From: Streptomyces sp. NRRL F-6131
GTDB lineage: Bacteria > Actinomycetota > Actinomycetes > Streptomycetales > Streptomycetaceae
NCBI GenBank assembly: GCA_000719695.1
Contig: JOHN01000007.1
Coordinates: forward strand, 62,001-126,000
DNA: 64,000 bases
Direction of reading: 5' to 3'
This document shows positions 26,818-34,683 of this stretch, one piece after another (position 1 is the stretch's first letter; every line of letters starts with the position of its first letter). Made by a program: the position numbers and the translations under genes. The notes under the pieces were generated by a model that ran no database searches, was not told the origin of the DNA, and worked only from the letters and a program-made list of their open reading frames with translations.

Positions 26818-27315
26818 ATGAGCACCGACCGCACCGACCACACCGACCACACCGACCACACCGACCGCAGCGGCACCCCCGCGCCCGGCAGCCCGACCGG
26901 CAGCCCGACCGGCACCGGGACCCGGAAGGAGCGGTTCGACCGGGGGATGGCCGTCCTCTCCGCCGTCGACGGCGAGGCCGGGCACCGGGTGGTCGACGCG
27001 CTCGCCGACGTCCACCCCGAACTCGCCCACCAGATCGTGGCCTGGGGGTTCGGCGAGATCTACAGCCGGCCCGGGCTGCCGCCGCGCGACCGGCAGCTGG
27101 TGACCCTGGGGATGCTCACCGCGCTCGGCGGCTGCGAGCCCCAGCTGGAGGTGCACGTCAACGCCGCGCTCAACGTGGGCCTCACCCCCACCGAGATCAC
27201 CGAGGCCCTGCTGCACTCCGCCGCCTACTGCGGTTTCCCCAAGGCCATCAACGCCACCTTCGTCGCCAAGAAGGTCTTCGGCGAGCGCGGCCTGCTGCCC
27301 GTCGGCACGCCCTGA
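26818..27315 (+). CDS. Carboxymuconolactone-decarboxylase-like (AhpD-fold) protein
   Basis: A 165-residue protein. The core resembles gamma-carboxymuconolactone decarboxylases: RDRQLVTLGMLTALGGCEPQ, VHVNAALNVGLTPTEITEAL and SAAYCGFPKAINA. It lacks the AhpD CxxC pair; single cysteines occur in GGCEPQ and AAYCGF. The first ~38 residues are low complexity, with DHT repeats (9-bp CACACCGAC units) then GSPTGSPTG. Its MerR-type promoter resembles control of the Bacillus yraC homologue by AdhR, an aldehyde-responsive MerR protein, so a role in aldehyde or electrophile stress is plausible. The ATG follows GGAG. Confidence 0.85.
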   Translation: MSTDRTDHTDHTDHTDRSGTPAPGSPTGSPTGTGTRKERFDRGMAVLSAVDGEAGHRVVDALADVHPELAHQIVAWGFGEIYSRPGLPPRDRQLVTLGMLTALGGCEPQLEVHVNAALNVGLTPTEITEALLHSAAYCGFPKAINATFVAKKVFGERGLLPVGTP

Positions 27316-27394
27316 CGCCCGCCGGACCCCCGCCGCCGCAGGGCCACCGGAAAAGCCGGTGAACGGGGCGGACGGGGGCGGCAGACTGGCCGCC

Positions 27395-28000
27395 ATGACC
27401 GAGACGACGAGCAAGGCCGGGGACGACCCGTTCAAGAAGGACCTGCGGACCTACCTGCAGGACGCCCGGGACGCCCTCCTGTGGAAGCTCGAAGGGCTGT
27501 CCGAGTACGACGTCCGCCGGCCGCTGACACCGACCGGGACCAACCTGCTGGGGCTGGTCAAGCACACGACCGCGGCGGAGGCCCTCTACTTCGGGGAGAC
27601 CTTCGGGCGGCCGTTCGAGGTGCCCCGACCGTGGATCACCGGGGACGCCGAGCCGAACTCGGACTTCTGGGCCACCCCGGAGGAGAGCCGGGAGGAGATC
27701 GTCGGGCGGTACCGCGCGGCCTGCGCGCACGCCGACGCGACGATCGCGGCCCTGCCGCTGGACGCCGTCGGCCGGGTGCCGTGGGGCGACCGCAGCACGG
27801 TGACGCTGCACCACGGCCTCGTCCACATGACCGCCGAGACCCAGCGGCACGCCGGCCACGCCGACATCGTGCGGGAGCTCGTCGACGGCGCGACCGGGCA
27901 GCGCCGGGACGGCGCGAACACCGCCCCGGGCGACGAGGCCTGGTGGGCCGCCCACCGGGCCCGGGTCGAGCGGGCCGCCCGCACGGCGGCCGGGGCGTAA
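27395..28000 (+). CDS. DinB/DUF664-family protein
   Basis: A 201-residue DinB-fold protein. The metal-binding histidines are in LGLVKHTTAAEALYFGE and in VHMTAETQRHAGHADIVREL, the usual pattern. The start at 27395 is 79 bp after the preceding gene on the same strand, so co-transcription from the MerR-type promoter is possible. The family relates to bacillithiol/mycothiol-dependent S-transferases; the exact reaction is unknown. Confidence 0.85.
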   Translation: MTETTSKAGDDPFKKDLRTYLQDARDALLWKLEGLSEYDVRRPLTPTGTNLLGLVKHTTAAEALYFGETFGRPFEVPRPWITGDAEPNSDFWATPEESREEIVGRYRAACAHADATIAALPLDAVGRVPWGDRSTVTLHHGLVHMTAETQRHAGHADIVRELVDGATGQRRDGANTAPGDEAWWAAHRARVERAARTAAGA

Positions 28001-28002
28001 CG

Positions 28003-28053
28003 GCGGTCCCGCCGGGCCCGCCCCACGGGGTGGCGGCGGCCCGGCGGGACCGC
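28003..28053. terminator. Long bidirectional hairpin
   Basis: GCGGTCCCGCCGGGCC (28003-28018) and GGCCCGGCGGGACCGC (28038-28053) are perfect 16-bp arms, with a further CGCC/GGCG stem inside the loop. It lies between the convergent DinB and YciI genes. Confidence 0.88.
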
Positions 28054-28055
28054 GC

Positions 28056-28457
28056 TCAGACCTCGACGGGCGGCTCCGACATCACCCGGCGCACCTCGAC
28101 CGGCATGTCCAGCGACCGGCCCCGCGGACCGGGCGCGGCGGAGACCCGGGCCGCGATCTCGACCGCGCGCCGCTCGTCGGCGCAGTCCACGATCCACCAG
28201 CCGGCCACCCACTCCTTGCTCTCCGCGAACGGCCCGTCGCTGACCAGCGGCGTGCCACCGCCCTGCGCGCGGACGATCCGGGCGGTGTCCGGCACGTCCA
28301 GGCCCTGGGCGTCGACCAGCTCGCCGGTGCCGGCCAGCTCGGCGTTCAGGTCCTTCATGTACCGCACATGGGTCCGGACGTCCTCCAGCGGCCACTCCTC
28401 GACCTTCGGGAAGTCGACGTCCTTGGTGCTGAACTGCATCAGCAGCATGTACTTCAT
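28056..28457 (-). CDS. YciI-like / DGPF-domain protein
   Basis: A 133-residue ferredoxin-fold protein starting MKYMLLMQFSTKDVDFPKVE. It contains the DGPF-type signature PLVSDGPFAESKEWVAGWW and the catalytic-type Asp/His region of YciI relatives. In actinomycetes these proteins often sit beside ECF sigma factors, but none is present here. The function is unknown; the ends are well supported by family length. Confidence 0.88.
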   Translation of the reverse strand: MKYMLLMQFSTKDVDFPKVEEWPLEDVRTHVRYMKDLNAELAGTGELVDAQGLDVPDTARIVRAQGGGTPLVSDGPFAESKEWVAGWWIVDCADERRAVEIAARVSAAPGPRGRSLDMPVEVRRVMSEPPVEV

Positions 28458-28593
28458 CGGTGCGCTCCTCGTTCGTTCGTGACCTCGCCTGCACAGGACG
28501 GTCGGAGCCCGCCGGGCGTTCTCGACATCGTCCGCGGGAGATCGGGAGAAATTCTCGCCGCGTCCGGACGGGCCGGCGCGGAACCGGGCCTTG

Positions 28594-28623
28594 TTGACCC
28601 GTCCCTGACCAGGCGCCTAGGGT
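28594..28623 (+). promoter_or_regulatory. Sigma-70-like promoter of the DUF2236 gene
   Basis: -35 TTGACC (28594-28599), an 18-bp spacer and -10 TAGGGT (28618-28623). The GTG start at 28632 is eight bases after the -10, so the transcript is probably leaderless. Confidence 0.7.
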
Positions 28624-28631
28624 CGGGGCCC

Positions 28632-29543
28632 GTGCAGCGATACGACTGGCTGAAGAAGATTCAGCGCATGGACCCGGAGACCGAGTTCACCGAGATCTAC
28701 CGGATCAGCAGCTGGTACGAGTTCCCGTGGGACTACACCCAGTCGCTCAGCTTCGCGCTCTACCGCACCTACGCGGTGCCCAGCATCGGCCGGCTGCTCG
28801 CGGAGACCGGCGAGTTCACCCGCCGCACGCAGAAGCGCTACGACGACACGGTGCTGATCCTGGAGGCGGTGGTCGAGCACGGCTTCGACTCCTCGCAGGG
28901 GCGCGAGGCGATCCGCCGGATGAACCAGATGCACCGCCGGTACGACATCTCCGACGACGACTACCGCTACGTGCTGTCCACGTTCGTGGTGACGCCCAAG
29001 CGCTGGATGGACGACTACGGCTGGCGGCGCCTCTCCCCGCACGAGATCCGGGCGAGCGTCAACTACTACCGCGAGCTCGGCCGGCACATGGGCCTGACCG
29101 ACCTCCCGGAGACGTACGAGGAGTTCGAGCGGCTGCTCGACGACTACGAGCGCGCGCACTTCGCCTTCGACGAGGGCGGCCGGGCGGTCTCCGACTCCAC
29201 CCTCGGCCTGATGGCCTCCTGGTACCCGGCCCCGCTGCGGCCCTCGATGCGGCTCTCCTCGCTCTGCCTGCTCGACGACCCGCTGCGCGAGGCCTTCGGC
29301 TACCCGGCCCCGTCGGCGCCCCTGCGGCGCGCCGTCCGGGCGGGCATGCGGCTGCGCGGCCGCTTCGTCCGCCTGCTCCCCCCGCGCCGCCGCCCGCACC
29401 CGGCCCGCGACGGGTGGCAGGTGCGCAGCTACCCCGGCTACCCGTACGGCTACCGGATCAGCGAACTGGGCACCTTCAAGCACACCTCCCCCTCCGGCGG
29501 CTGCCCCTTCCCGCACGCGTCGACGGGCGGCCGGGCGGACTGA
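28632..29543 (+). CDS. Oxygenase MpaB/latex-clearing-like (DUF2236) protein
   Basis: A 303-residue protein of the DUF2236 superfamily, haem-binding alpha-helical proteins that include MpaB and the rubber oxygenase Lcp. Typical features are WYEFPWDYTQSLSFALYRTY, RYDDTVLILEAVVEHGFDS, then ISDDDYRYVLSTFVVTPKRW with the conserved Arg/His region, and NYYRELGRHMGLTDLP. The GTG at 28632 gives the usual N-terminus; there is no strong ribosome-binding site, in keeping with a leaderless start. There is no signal peptide. The substrate is unknown. Confidence 0.82.
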   Translation: MQRYDWLKKIQRMDPETEFTEIYRISSWYEFPWDYTQSLSFALYRTYAVPSIGRLLAETGEFTRRTQKRYDDTVLILEAVVEHGFDSSQGREAIRRMNQMHRRYDISDDDYRYVLSTFVVTPKRWMDDYGWRRLSPHEIRASVNYYRELGRHMGLTDLPETYEEFERLLDDYERAHFAFDEGGRAVSDSTLGLMASWYPAPLRPSMRLSSLCLLDDPLREAFGYPAPSAPLRRAVRAGMRLRGRFVRLLPPRRRPHPARDGWQVRSYPGYPYGYRISELGTFKHTSPSGGCPFPHASTGGRAD

Positions 29544-29550
29544 GCGCCGC

Positions 29551-29569
29551 CCGGCCGGCGGCCGGCCGG
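29551..29569. terminator. GC palindrome between convergent genes
   Basis: CCGGCCG and CGGCCGG flank a five-base loop between the DUF2236 stop (29543) and the MarR stop (29586). It is a plausible shared terminator without a U-tract. Confidence 0.55.
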
Positions 29570-29585
29570 AGACCGCCCCGGCCGG

Positions 29586-30014
29586 TCAGGTTCCGGTGAG
29601 GTGGCGGAGGAGGGGGCCCGGGTCGGTGGTGCCGCAGGCGGTGCGGACGGCGTCGTCGTGGGCGGCGGCGAGGGCGTCGAGGCGGGCGAGGCGGGTGTGG
29701 CCGCGGCGGGAGAGGTGGGCGGTGATGCGGCGGCGGTCGTGCTCGTCCTGGCGGCGGTAGACCCAGCCGGCCTCGGTGAGGGCGTCGACGAGCCGGCTGA
29801 GGCTGGCCTGCGGGATGAGCAGCGCCTGGGCGAGGTCGCCCATCGAGCGGCCGGCGTCGTCGGTGAGGGCGCGCATGACCCGCCACTGGTCGAGGGTGCA
29901 GCCCTCGGCCTCCAGCCGGGCGGTGAGGTCGCGGGCGAGCCGGCGCTGGGCGACGGTGAGGAGTTCGATCAGCAGCGGCGCGTCGACGGCCGTGGGAGTG
30001 GCTGGTGCTGTCAT
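29586..30014 (-). CDS. MarR family transcriptional regulator of the amide locus
   Basis: A 142-residue MarR protein: LLTVAQRRLARDLTARLEAE, CTLDQWRVMRALTDDAGRSM, LAQALLIPQASLSRLVDALT and the wing RRQDEHDRRRITAHLSRRG. The start at ATG 30014 follows GAGGGGAAGAGG. It is divergent from the AmiC-like gene, and a dyad overlapping that gene's -10 is a likely operator. A MarR/AmiC-like pair is also known next to nitrile hydratase genes in Rhodococcus, where the two jointly control induction by amides; by analogy this protein should respond to, or work with, the AmiC-like sensor. Confidence 0.87.
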   Translation of the reverse strand: MTAPATPTAVDAPLLIELLTVAQRRLARDLTARLEAEGCTLDQWRVMRALTDDAGRSMGDLAQALLIPQASLSRLVDALTEAGWVYRRQDEHDRRRITAHLSRRGHTRLARLDALAAAHDDAVRTACGTTDPGPLLRHLTGT

Positions 30015-30076
30015 GGCCGTTCCTCTTCCCCTCGCCGGTCCCGCCGGTCCGACCGGTTCGGCCGGTTCGGCCCCGC

Positions 30077-30115
30077 TTGGCCGGATCGGCTGCCATGACG
30101 ATACTCGCAAGCGAT
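30077..30115 (+). promoter_or_regulatory. Promoter of the AmiC-like gene with overlapping MarR-type dyad
   Basis: -35 TTGGCC (30077-30082), a 17-bp spacer and -10 GATACT (30100-30105). The degenerate dyad ATACTCGCAAGCGAT (30101-30115) resembles the ATACTTGCAAGTAT class of MarR sites and covers the -10 and the start codon. The ATG is eight bases after the -10, so translation is probably leaderless. Confidence 0.6.
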
Positions 30116-31229
30116 GAGCGCCGACGTGAAGCTGCTGGAGCCGCTCGACGCGCTGCACCTCCCCCGCGGGGCGCCGGCGCTGCGGGTGGGCCTGGTCGTG
30201 CCGCAGTCCGGGCCGCTCGGCCTGACCGGGCCGTCGGCACTGGACGGCGCGCTGCTGGCCGCGCACGAGGTGAACGTCGGCGGGGGTGTGCGCGGGCGGC
30301 CGCTGGAGCTGGTGCTGGTGGACGGCGGCGGCGCGCCGGGGGCGGTGGCCCGGGAGGTGGCGCTGCTGCTGGACGCCCGGGCGGTGGACGCGGTGGCCGG
30401 CTGCCACTCCAGCGATGTGCACCGCGCCGTGGAGGCGGTGACCAGCGGGCGGGTCGGGTACGTGTTCACGCCGCCGCACGAGGGCGGGACGCGGCTGCCG
30501 GGCGTCGTCTGCACCGGGGCGAACCCGGCCCGCCAGCTGGCCGGGGTGGTCGAGCGGCTCACCGGGCAGCACCGGTTGCGCCGGTGGGCGCTGGTCGGCA
30601 ACGACTACATCTGGCCGCGCGCGGTGCACCGGGCGGCCGGGGCGGCGGTGGCCCGGTCCGGGGCGCGGGTGGTGCTGGAGCGGCACCTGCCGTTCGGGAC
30701 GGCCGAGCGGGCCCTGGAACCGCTGCTGGACGCGCTGCGGTCGCTGCGGGCGGACGCGCTGCTGCTGAGCCTGATCGGCGCCGACCTGGTGCGGTTCAAC
30801 CGGGCGCTGCGCCGCAGCGGGCTGGACCGCCGGCTGGTGCGGCTGTCCGGCGCGCTGGAGGAGAACAGCCTGCTCGCGTACGGCGGGGACACCACCGGCA
30901 CGCTGTACGCCGCGATGCCGTCGTTCGCGAGCCTCGCGGAGGAGCGGCGGGTGCGGCTGGCGGAGCGGCACCGGGCGGTGTTCGGGCCGTACGCGCCGGT
31001 GCTGGACGCGTACGCGGTGGGCCTGTACGACGGGCTGCACCTGGCGGCGGCGCTGGCGGCGCGCGGGGAGCTGGTGGCGGACGCCGGGCTGGCGCCGGCC
31101 GCGGCGCGCCTGCTGCGGGGGGAGGGCGCGGCGGTGCGGCGGGCCTGGGCACGGGCGCCGCTGGGGCCGCCCCGGGAGGGGGTGCACCTGGCGCGGGTGG
31201 AGGGCCTGGGGTTCACGGTCCTGCGCTGA
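30114..31229 (+). CDS. AmiC-like periplasmic-binding-fold amide sensor
   Basis: A 371-residue protein of the type I periplasmic-binding fold (ABC substrate-binding/AmiC family): LRVGLVVPQSGPLGLTGPSA, NVGGGVRGRPLELVLVDGG, AVAGCHSSDVHRAVEAVTSG and RRWALVGNDYIWPRAV. It has no signal peptide or lipobox, so it acts in the cytoplasm, like AmiC, the amide sensor of Pseudomonas amidase. No AmiR-type antiterminator is nearby; the divergent MarR protein may be its partner. The downstream permease and acetamidase/formamidase support amide sensing. A misannotated branched-chain amino-acid binding protein is the alternative, but the missing export signal argues against it. Confidence 0.8.
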   Translation: MSADVKLLEPLDALHLPRGAPALRVGLVVPQSGPLGLTGPSALDGALLAAHEVNVGGGVRGRPLELVLVDGGGAPGAVAREVALLLDARAVDAVAGCHSSDVHRAVEAVTSGRVGYVFTPPHEGGTRLPGVVCTGANPARQLAGVVERLTGQHRLRRWALVGNDYIWPRAVHRAAGAAVARSGARVVLERHLPFGTAERALEPLLDALRSLRADALLLSLIGADLVRFNRALRRSGLDRRLVRLSGALEENSLLAYGGDTTGTLYAAMPSFASLAEERRVRLAERHRAVFGPYAPVLDAYAVGLYDGLHLAAALAARGELVADAGLAPAAARLLRGEGAAVRRAWARAPLGPPREGVHLARVEGLGFTVLR

Positions 31230-31260
31230 GCGGCGGCGGAGTCGGCGAAGTCCCCCGGCG

Positions 31261-31319
31261 TCCTCCCGCTCTCCTGCTCTCCCGCTCCCCCACTCTCCCG
31301 CTTCCCTGCTCTCCCGCCG
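31261..31319. repeat. Pyrimidine-rich ~10-bp tandem repeat
   Basis: CTCTCCCGCT-like units recur about six times between the AmiC-like stop and the permease promoter. The strand asymmetry (almost all C/T on the plus strand) is notable. It has no coding potential. Confidence 0.7.
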
Positions 31320-31325
31320 AAACCC

Positions 31326-31354
31326 TTCCATTTGGAAATAACTGGCTCTAGTGT
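31326..31354 (+). promoter_or_regulatory. Permease promoter with TTCCA/TGGAA dyad
   Basis: -35 TTCCAT (31326-31331), a 17-bp spacer and -10 TAGTGT (31349-31354). The palindrome TTCCATTTGGAA (31326-31337) lies on the -35 and may be an operator. The permease-amidase pair therefore has its own promoter. Confidence 0.6.
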
Positions 31355-31395
31355 CTCCCACCACCACCCCGGGTCGTCACGGAAGCGAGCCCCCC

Positions 31396-32832
31396 ATGTC
31401 CGAAGCACCCGCCTCCCCCGACAGCATCGAGAGCTACGGCTACAGACAGGAGCTCCGCCGCTCCCTGCGCTTCACCGACCTGCTGGTCTACGGCCTGGTC
31501 TTCATGGTGCCGATCGCCCCGTTCGGCATCTTCGGCAGCGTCTTCCAGGGCTCGGGCGGCATGGTCGCCCTGGCGTACGTGCTCGGGATGGTGGCGATGA
31601 TGTTCACCGCCCTGTCCTACGCGCAGATGTCGCGGGCCTTCCCGATGGCCGGCTCGGTGTACACCTACGCCGGACGCGGCATCGCGGCCCCGGTCGGCTT
31701 CCTGGCCGGCTGGATGATCCTGCTGGACTACGTCCTCGTCCCCGGCCTGCTGTACCTGATCGCCGGCGTGGCGATGAACTCCCTGGTCCCGGCCGTTCCG
31801 GTCTGGCTGTGGCTGGTCGGCTTCGTCCTGCTGAACACCGCCGTCAACTACCTGGGCGTCGAGATGACCTCCAAGGTCAACACGTACATGCTGGTGGGCG
31901 AGTTGGTGGTGCTGCTGGTCTTCGTCGGCTTCGGGCTGGCGGCACTGGCGTCCGGTCGCGGCCGGGGCTTCGACCTCACTCCGGTCTACAACTCCCAGAC
32001 GTTCTCCTGGAGCCTGGTGTTCGGCGCGGTCTCGGTGGCGGTGCTGAGCTTCCTCGGCTTCGACGGCATCTCCACCCTGGCCGAGGAGAACCGGGACTCC
32101 GCGAAGGCCATCGGCCGGTCGATGATCGCCGCGTTGCTGCTCGCCGGTTCGCTGTTCGTCGCGCAGACCTGGATCGCCTCCCTGCTCGTCCCGGACCCGG
32201 CCGCGCTGATCGCCGACGGCGATCCGAACGGCACCGCGTTCTACGACGCCGCGCGGGTCGCCGCCGGCGGCTGGCTCGCCACCGTGACGGCCGCCGCCAC
32301 CGCCGTGGCCTGGGGCTTCGCCAACTCCCTGGTCGCCCAGGCGGCCACCTCGCGACTGCTGTACGCGATGGCCCGCGACCGGCAGCTGCCCGCCTTCCTC
32401 GCCAAGGTCCACCCGCGCCACCGCGTCCCGGTGAACGCCACCCTGCTGACGGCGGGCGTCTCGCTCGTCCTCGGCCTCTGGACGGCCTCGCGCGAGGACG
32501 GCATCACCCTGCTGTCCACCCTGGTGAACTTCGGCGCGCTGACCACCTTCCTGGTCCTGCACGTGTCCGTGGTGGTGCACTACCTGGTCCGGCGCCGCAG
32601 CCGCGACTGGTGGCGCCATCTGCTCGCCCCGGCCGCCGGGTTCGCCGCTCTGGCCTACGTGGTCGTGAACGCGGACATCGCCGCCCAGCGGCTCGGCTTC
32701 GTCTGGCTGGCGATCGGCGGGCTGGTGCTGGCCGGGCTGACGCTCGCCGGCCGCCGGCCGAGCCTGGCGGCGGTCACCGACCGGCCCCCGGCCACCCCCG
32801 ACACCGTCCCCCTCGGCAAGGAGAACCCGTGA
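31396..32832 (+). CDS. APC superfamily amino-acid/amide permease
   Basis: A 478-residue transporter with about twelve hydrophobic helices. The APC signature lies in helix 1 (DLLVYGLVFMVPIAPFGIFG), with FPMAGSVYTYAGRGIAAPVG following. Further on are SFLGFDGISTLAEENRDSAK (family-typical) and SRLLYAMARDRQLPAFLAKV. The start at 31396 follows GGAAGCGAG. Its stop overlaps the GTG of the acetamidase/formamidase gene, so translation is coupled and the likely cargo is an amide, urea derivative or related amine. Confidence 0.9.
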   Translation: MSEAPASPDSIESYGYRQELRRSLRFTDLLVYGLVFMVPIAPFGIFGSVFQGSGGMVALAYVLGMVAMMFTALSYAQMSRAFPMAGSVYTYAGRGIAAPVGFLAGWMILLDYVLVPGLLYLIAGVAMNSLVPAVPVWLWLVGFVLLNTAVNYLGVEMTSKVNTYMLVGELVVLLVFVGFGLAALASGRGRGFDLTPVYNSQTFSWSLVFGAVSVAVLSFLGFDGISTLAEENRDSAKAIGRSMIAALLLAGSLFVAQTWIASLLVPDPAALIADGDPNGTAFYDAARVAAGGWLATVTAAATAVAWGFANSLVAQAATSRLLYAMARDRQLPAFLAKVHPRHRVPVNATLLTAGVSLVLGLWTASREDGITLLSTLVNFGALTTFLVLHVSVVVHYLVRRRSRDWWRHLLAPAAGFAALAYVVVNADIAAQRLGFVWLAIGGLVLAGLTLAGRRPSLAAVTDRPPATPDTVPLGKENP

Positions 32833-33848
32833 ACCCGCCCGACGTCGTCAAGCTCTCCCCCACCCCCGACGAGTACGCCTACACCTTCGGCGGACGCACC
32901 CCGCTGGCGACCGTCCGGCCCGGCACGGTCGTCGAGCTGACCACCGAGGACTGCTTCGGCGGACGCGTCCGCGGCATCGGCGACCTGCCGAGCGCGGTCT
33001 GCGAGTTCCCCTACCTGAACCCGGTCACCGGGCCGATCGCGGTGGCCGGCGCCGAGCCCGGCGACACCCTGGCGGTGCACTTCGTGGAGATCACCCCGGC
33101 CCGCGACTGGGGGATCTCCAGCACCTTCCCGCACTTCGGCGCGCTCACCGCCACCCCCACCACGGCGATGCTGCACGCCCCGCTGGAGGAGCGGGTCTGG
33201 GTGTACGAACTGGACGTGGCGGCCGGGACCTGCCGGTTCCGGGCCCGCGTCGGCGACTTCACCGTCGAGCTGCCGCTCGACCCGATGCACGGCACGGTCG
33301 GGGTCGCTCCGGCCGGCGGCGAGACGTTGATGTCGATCACCCCGGGCGCGCACGGCGGCAATCTGGACACCCCCGAGATGCGGGCCGGCACCACCGCCTA
33401 CTTCGGCGTCAACGTCCCCGGCGCGCTGCTCGCCGTGGGCGACGGCCACGCCCGCCAGGGCGAGGGCGAGGCGTGCGGCACGGCGGTCGAGACGGCGATG
33501 CGCACCACGGTCGTGGTCGACCTGATCAAGGGCGGCGGGCCCGCCTGGCCCCGTCTGGAGAGCGACCGCCATCTGATCTCCACCGGTTCGGCCCGGCCGC
33601 TGGAGGACGCCTTCCGGATCAGCCAGCACGACCTCGTCCGCTGGACCGGGGACCTGCTCGGCCTGGACACCCTGGACGCCTACCAGCTGGTCAGCCAGGC
33701 CGGGCTGGCCCCGGCGGCCAACGTGTGCGACACCAACTACACGATGGCCGCCAAGCTGCCCAAGTCCGTCCTGGGCGGCGCCCGCGCGTACGACGGGCTG
33801 CACGACCGGCTGCGGGAGACCGCGGCCGCCTACCTCCGGCACCGCTAG
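32829..33848 (+). CDS. Acetamidase/formamidase family amidohydrolase
   Basis: A 339-residue FmdA/AmdA-type enzyme that hydrolyses short amides to acid plus ammonia. Family features are PGTVVELTTEDCFGGRV, NPVTGPIAVAGAEPGDTLAV, DPMHGTVGVAPAG, the GAHGGNLDTPEMRAGTTAYF core, LLAVGDGHARQGEGEACGTA (metal and active-site region) and the late VSQAGLAPAANVCDTNYTM. GTG 32829 overlaps the permease stop (GTGA) and has AAGGAG upstream. With the permease, AmiC-like sensor and MarR regulator it completes an amide nitrogen-scavenging locus. Confidence 0.93.
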   Translation: MNPPDVVKLSPTPDEYAYTFGGRTPLATVRPGTVVELTTEDCFGGRVRGIGDLPSAVCEFPYLNPVTGPIAVAGAEPGDTLAVHFVEITPARDWGISSTFPHFGALTATPTTAMLHAPLEERVWVYELDVAAGTCRFRARVGDFTVELPLDPMHGTVGVAPAGGETLMSITPGAHGGNLDTPEMRAGTTAYFGVNVPGALLAVGDGHARQGEGEACGTAVETAMRTTVVVDLIKGGGPAWPRLESDRHLISTGSARPLEDAFRISQHDLVRWTGDLLGLDTLDAYQLVSQAGLAPAANVCDTNYTMAAKLPKSVLGGARAYDGLHDRLRETAAAYLRHR

Positions 33849-33859
33849 GGCCTGCGGGT

Positions 33860-34285
33860 CTACGAACCCACCACGACAGTGTTCTGATTGGCCGTCAGCA
33901 GCCAGCGGCCGTCCTCCTTGGCCATCACGTACAGCGGGCTGCCCTCTTCACCGACCTGCTCGCCGGCGGCGTCGAGGTAGCGCTGGCGGACCTTGACGGC
34001 GGCGACGTCGGGGCGGATGAAGAAGACGTGCACCACCTCGTAGGTGGCGGTGTTGCCGCTCGTGGAGAAGCTGCCGGGGAGGACCGCCCGGGTGAACTCG
34101 GCGATCGCGTCACGGCCCAGGAGGAGCTTGCCGTGCCCGGTGGTCCAGATCGCGTCCTCGCGGAAGAGGGCAATGAACTCCTCGGGGAGTTCGTTGAGCT
34201 GGGAGTGCTGGACGGTGGCGACCACCTGCTGGATGGCGGCGATCTCGGCCTCGACGGAACCGGCGTTCATGAGTGCGTTGGTCAT
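33860..34285 (-). CDS. SgcJ/EcaC-type SnoaL-like protein
   Basis: A 141-residue NTF2-fold protein (SnoaL/DUF4440, often called SgcJ/EcaC family oxidoreductase): QHSQLNELPEEFIALFREDA, GRDAIAEFTRAVLPG, EVVHVFFIRPDVAAVKVRQR and the tail EDGRWLLTANQNTVVV. It starts at ATG 34285, seven bases after the -10 of a MerR-type promoter and without a ribosome-binding site, so it is probably leaderless. It shares its operator type with two aldo/keto reductases and the carboxymuconolactone-decarboxylase-like gene, which points to a stress role rather than antibiotic synthesis. Confidence 0.85.
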   Translation of the reverse strand: MTNALMNAGSVEAEIAAIQQVVATVQHSQLNELPEEFIALFREDAIWTTGHGKLLLGRDAIAEFTRAVLPGSFSTSGNTATYEVVHVFFIRPDVAAVKVRQRYLDAAGEQVGEEGSPLYVMAKEDGRWLLTANQNTVVVGS

Positions 34286-34292
34286 GGAAAGA

Positions 34293-34323
34293 ATCATGGA
34301 ACTTGAAGTTCGCTTGAGGTCAA
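34293..34323 (-). promoter_or_regulatory. MerR-type long-spacer promoter of the SgcJ-like gene
   Basis: Reading the minus strand: -35 TTGACC (34323-34318), a 19-bp spacer carrying TCAAGCGAACTTCAAG, and -10 CATGAT (34298-34293). It matches the other three MerR-type promoters in spacer length and core. Confidence 0.85.
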
Positions 34324-34475
34324 GAACTTTCCGGGGCGGGAACGGCCGGACCGGACCGGTTCGCGCCCGCCCCCTTGTCGGGGCCGCGCTGGGGGAGCAC
34401 CATCTCCGCATGCCCATGTCATCGAAATGCCCGACCTCGCCACCGGCACCCGAACGGTTGATCTAGGCTGGTGAG

Positions 34476-34550
34476 GTGCTCATACTCGTTCGCCGTCGCC
34501 ACGTGGACCTGCTCCGCGTGACCAGCATGTCCTGTCGACGCTCCAGCTGA
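34476..34550 (+). CDS. Cysteine-containing leader peptide
   Basis: A 24-codon ORF from GTG 34476 to TGA 34550. Its core RRRHVDLLRVTSMSCR matches the short RHVDLxRVxSxxCR leader peptides that streptomycetes place upstream of sulfur-metabolism genes. A -10-like TAGGCT lies about 7 bp before the GTG, so it is probably leaderless. It is about 130 bp upstream of the oxygenase gene. By family analogy, stalling at the Cys/Arg codons near the end could control downstream transcription when cysteine is scarce. An alternative in-frame start is not evident. Confidence 0.72.
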   Translation: MLILVRRRHVDLLRVTSMSCRRSS

Positions 34551-34683
34551 ACCTCGCACCCCACCCTCAGCGCGGCCCCCACCGGCCGCGACCCCCCTCC
34601 CGGCCCCGGGCACACCCGCCGCACCAGGCGCGTCCCCGGCGTTCCCGGTCACCACCGGAGCCGGCCGGGACGAGACCCAGCGG

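Noticed and set aside
30114..31229. Secreted ABC transporter substrate-binding lipoprotein
   Set aside because: No signal peptide or lipobox, and no ABC permease or ATPase genes follow; AmiC-type cytoplasmic sensing fits the neighbours.
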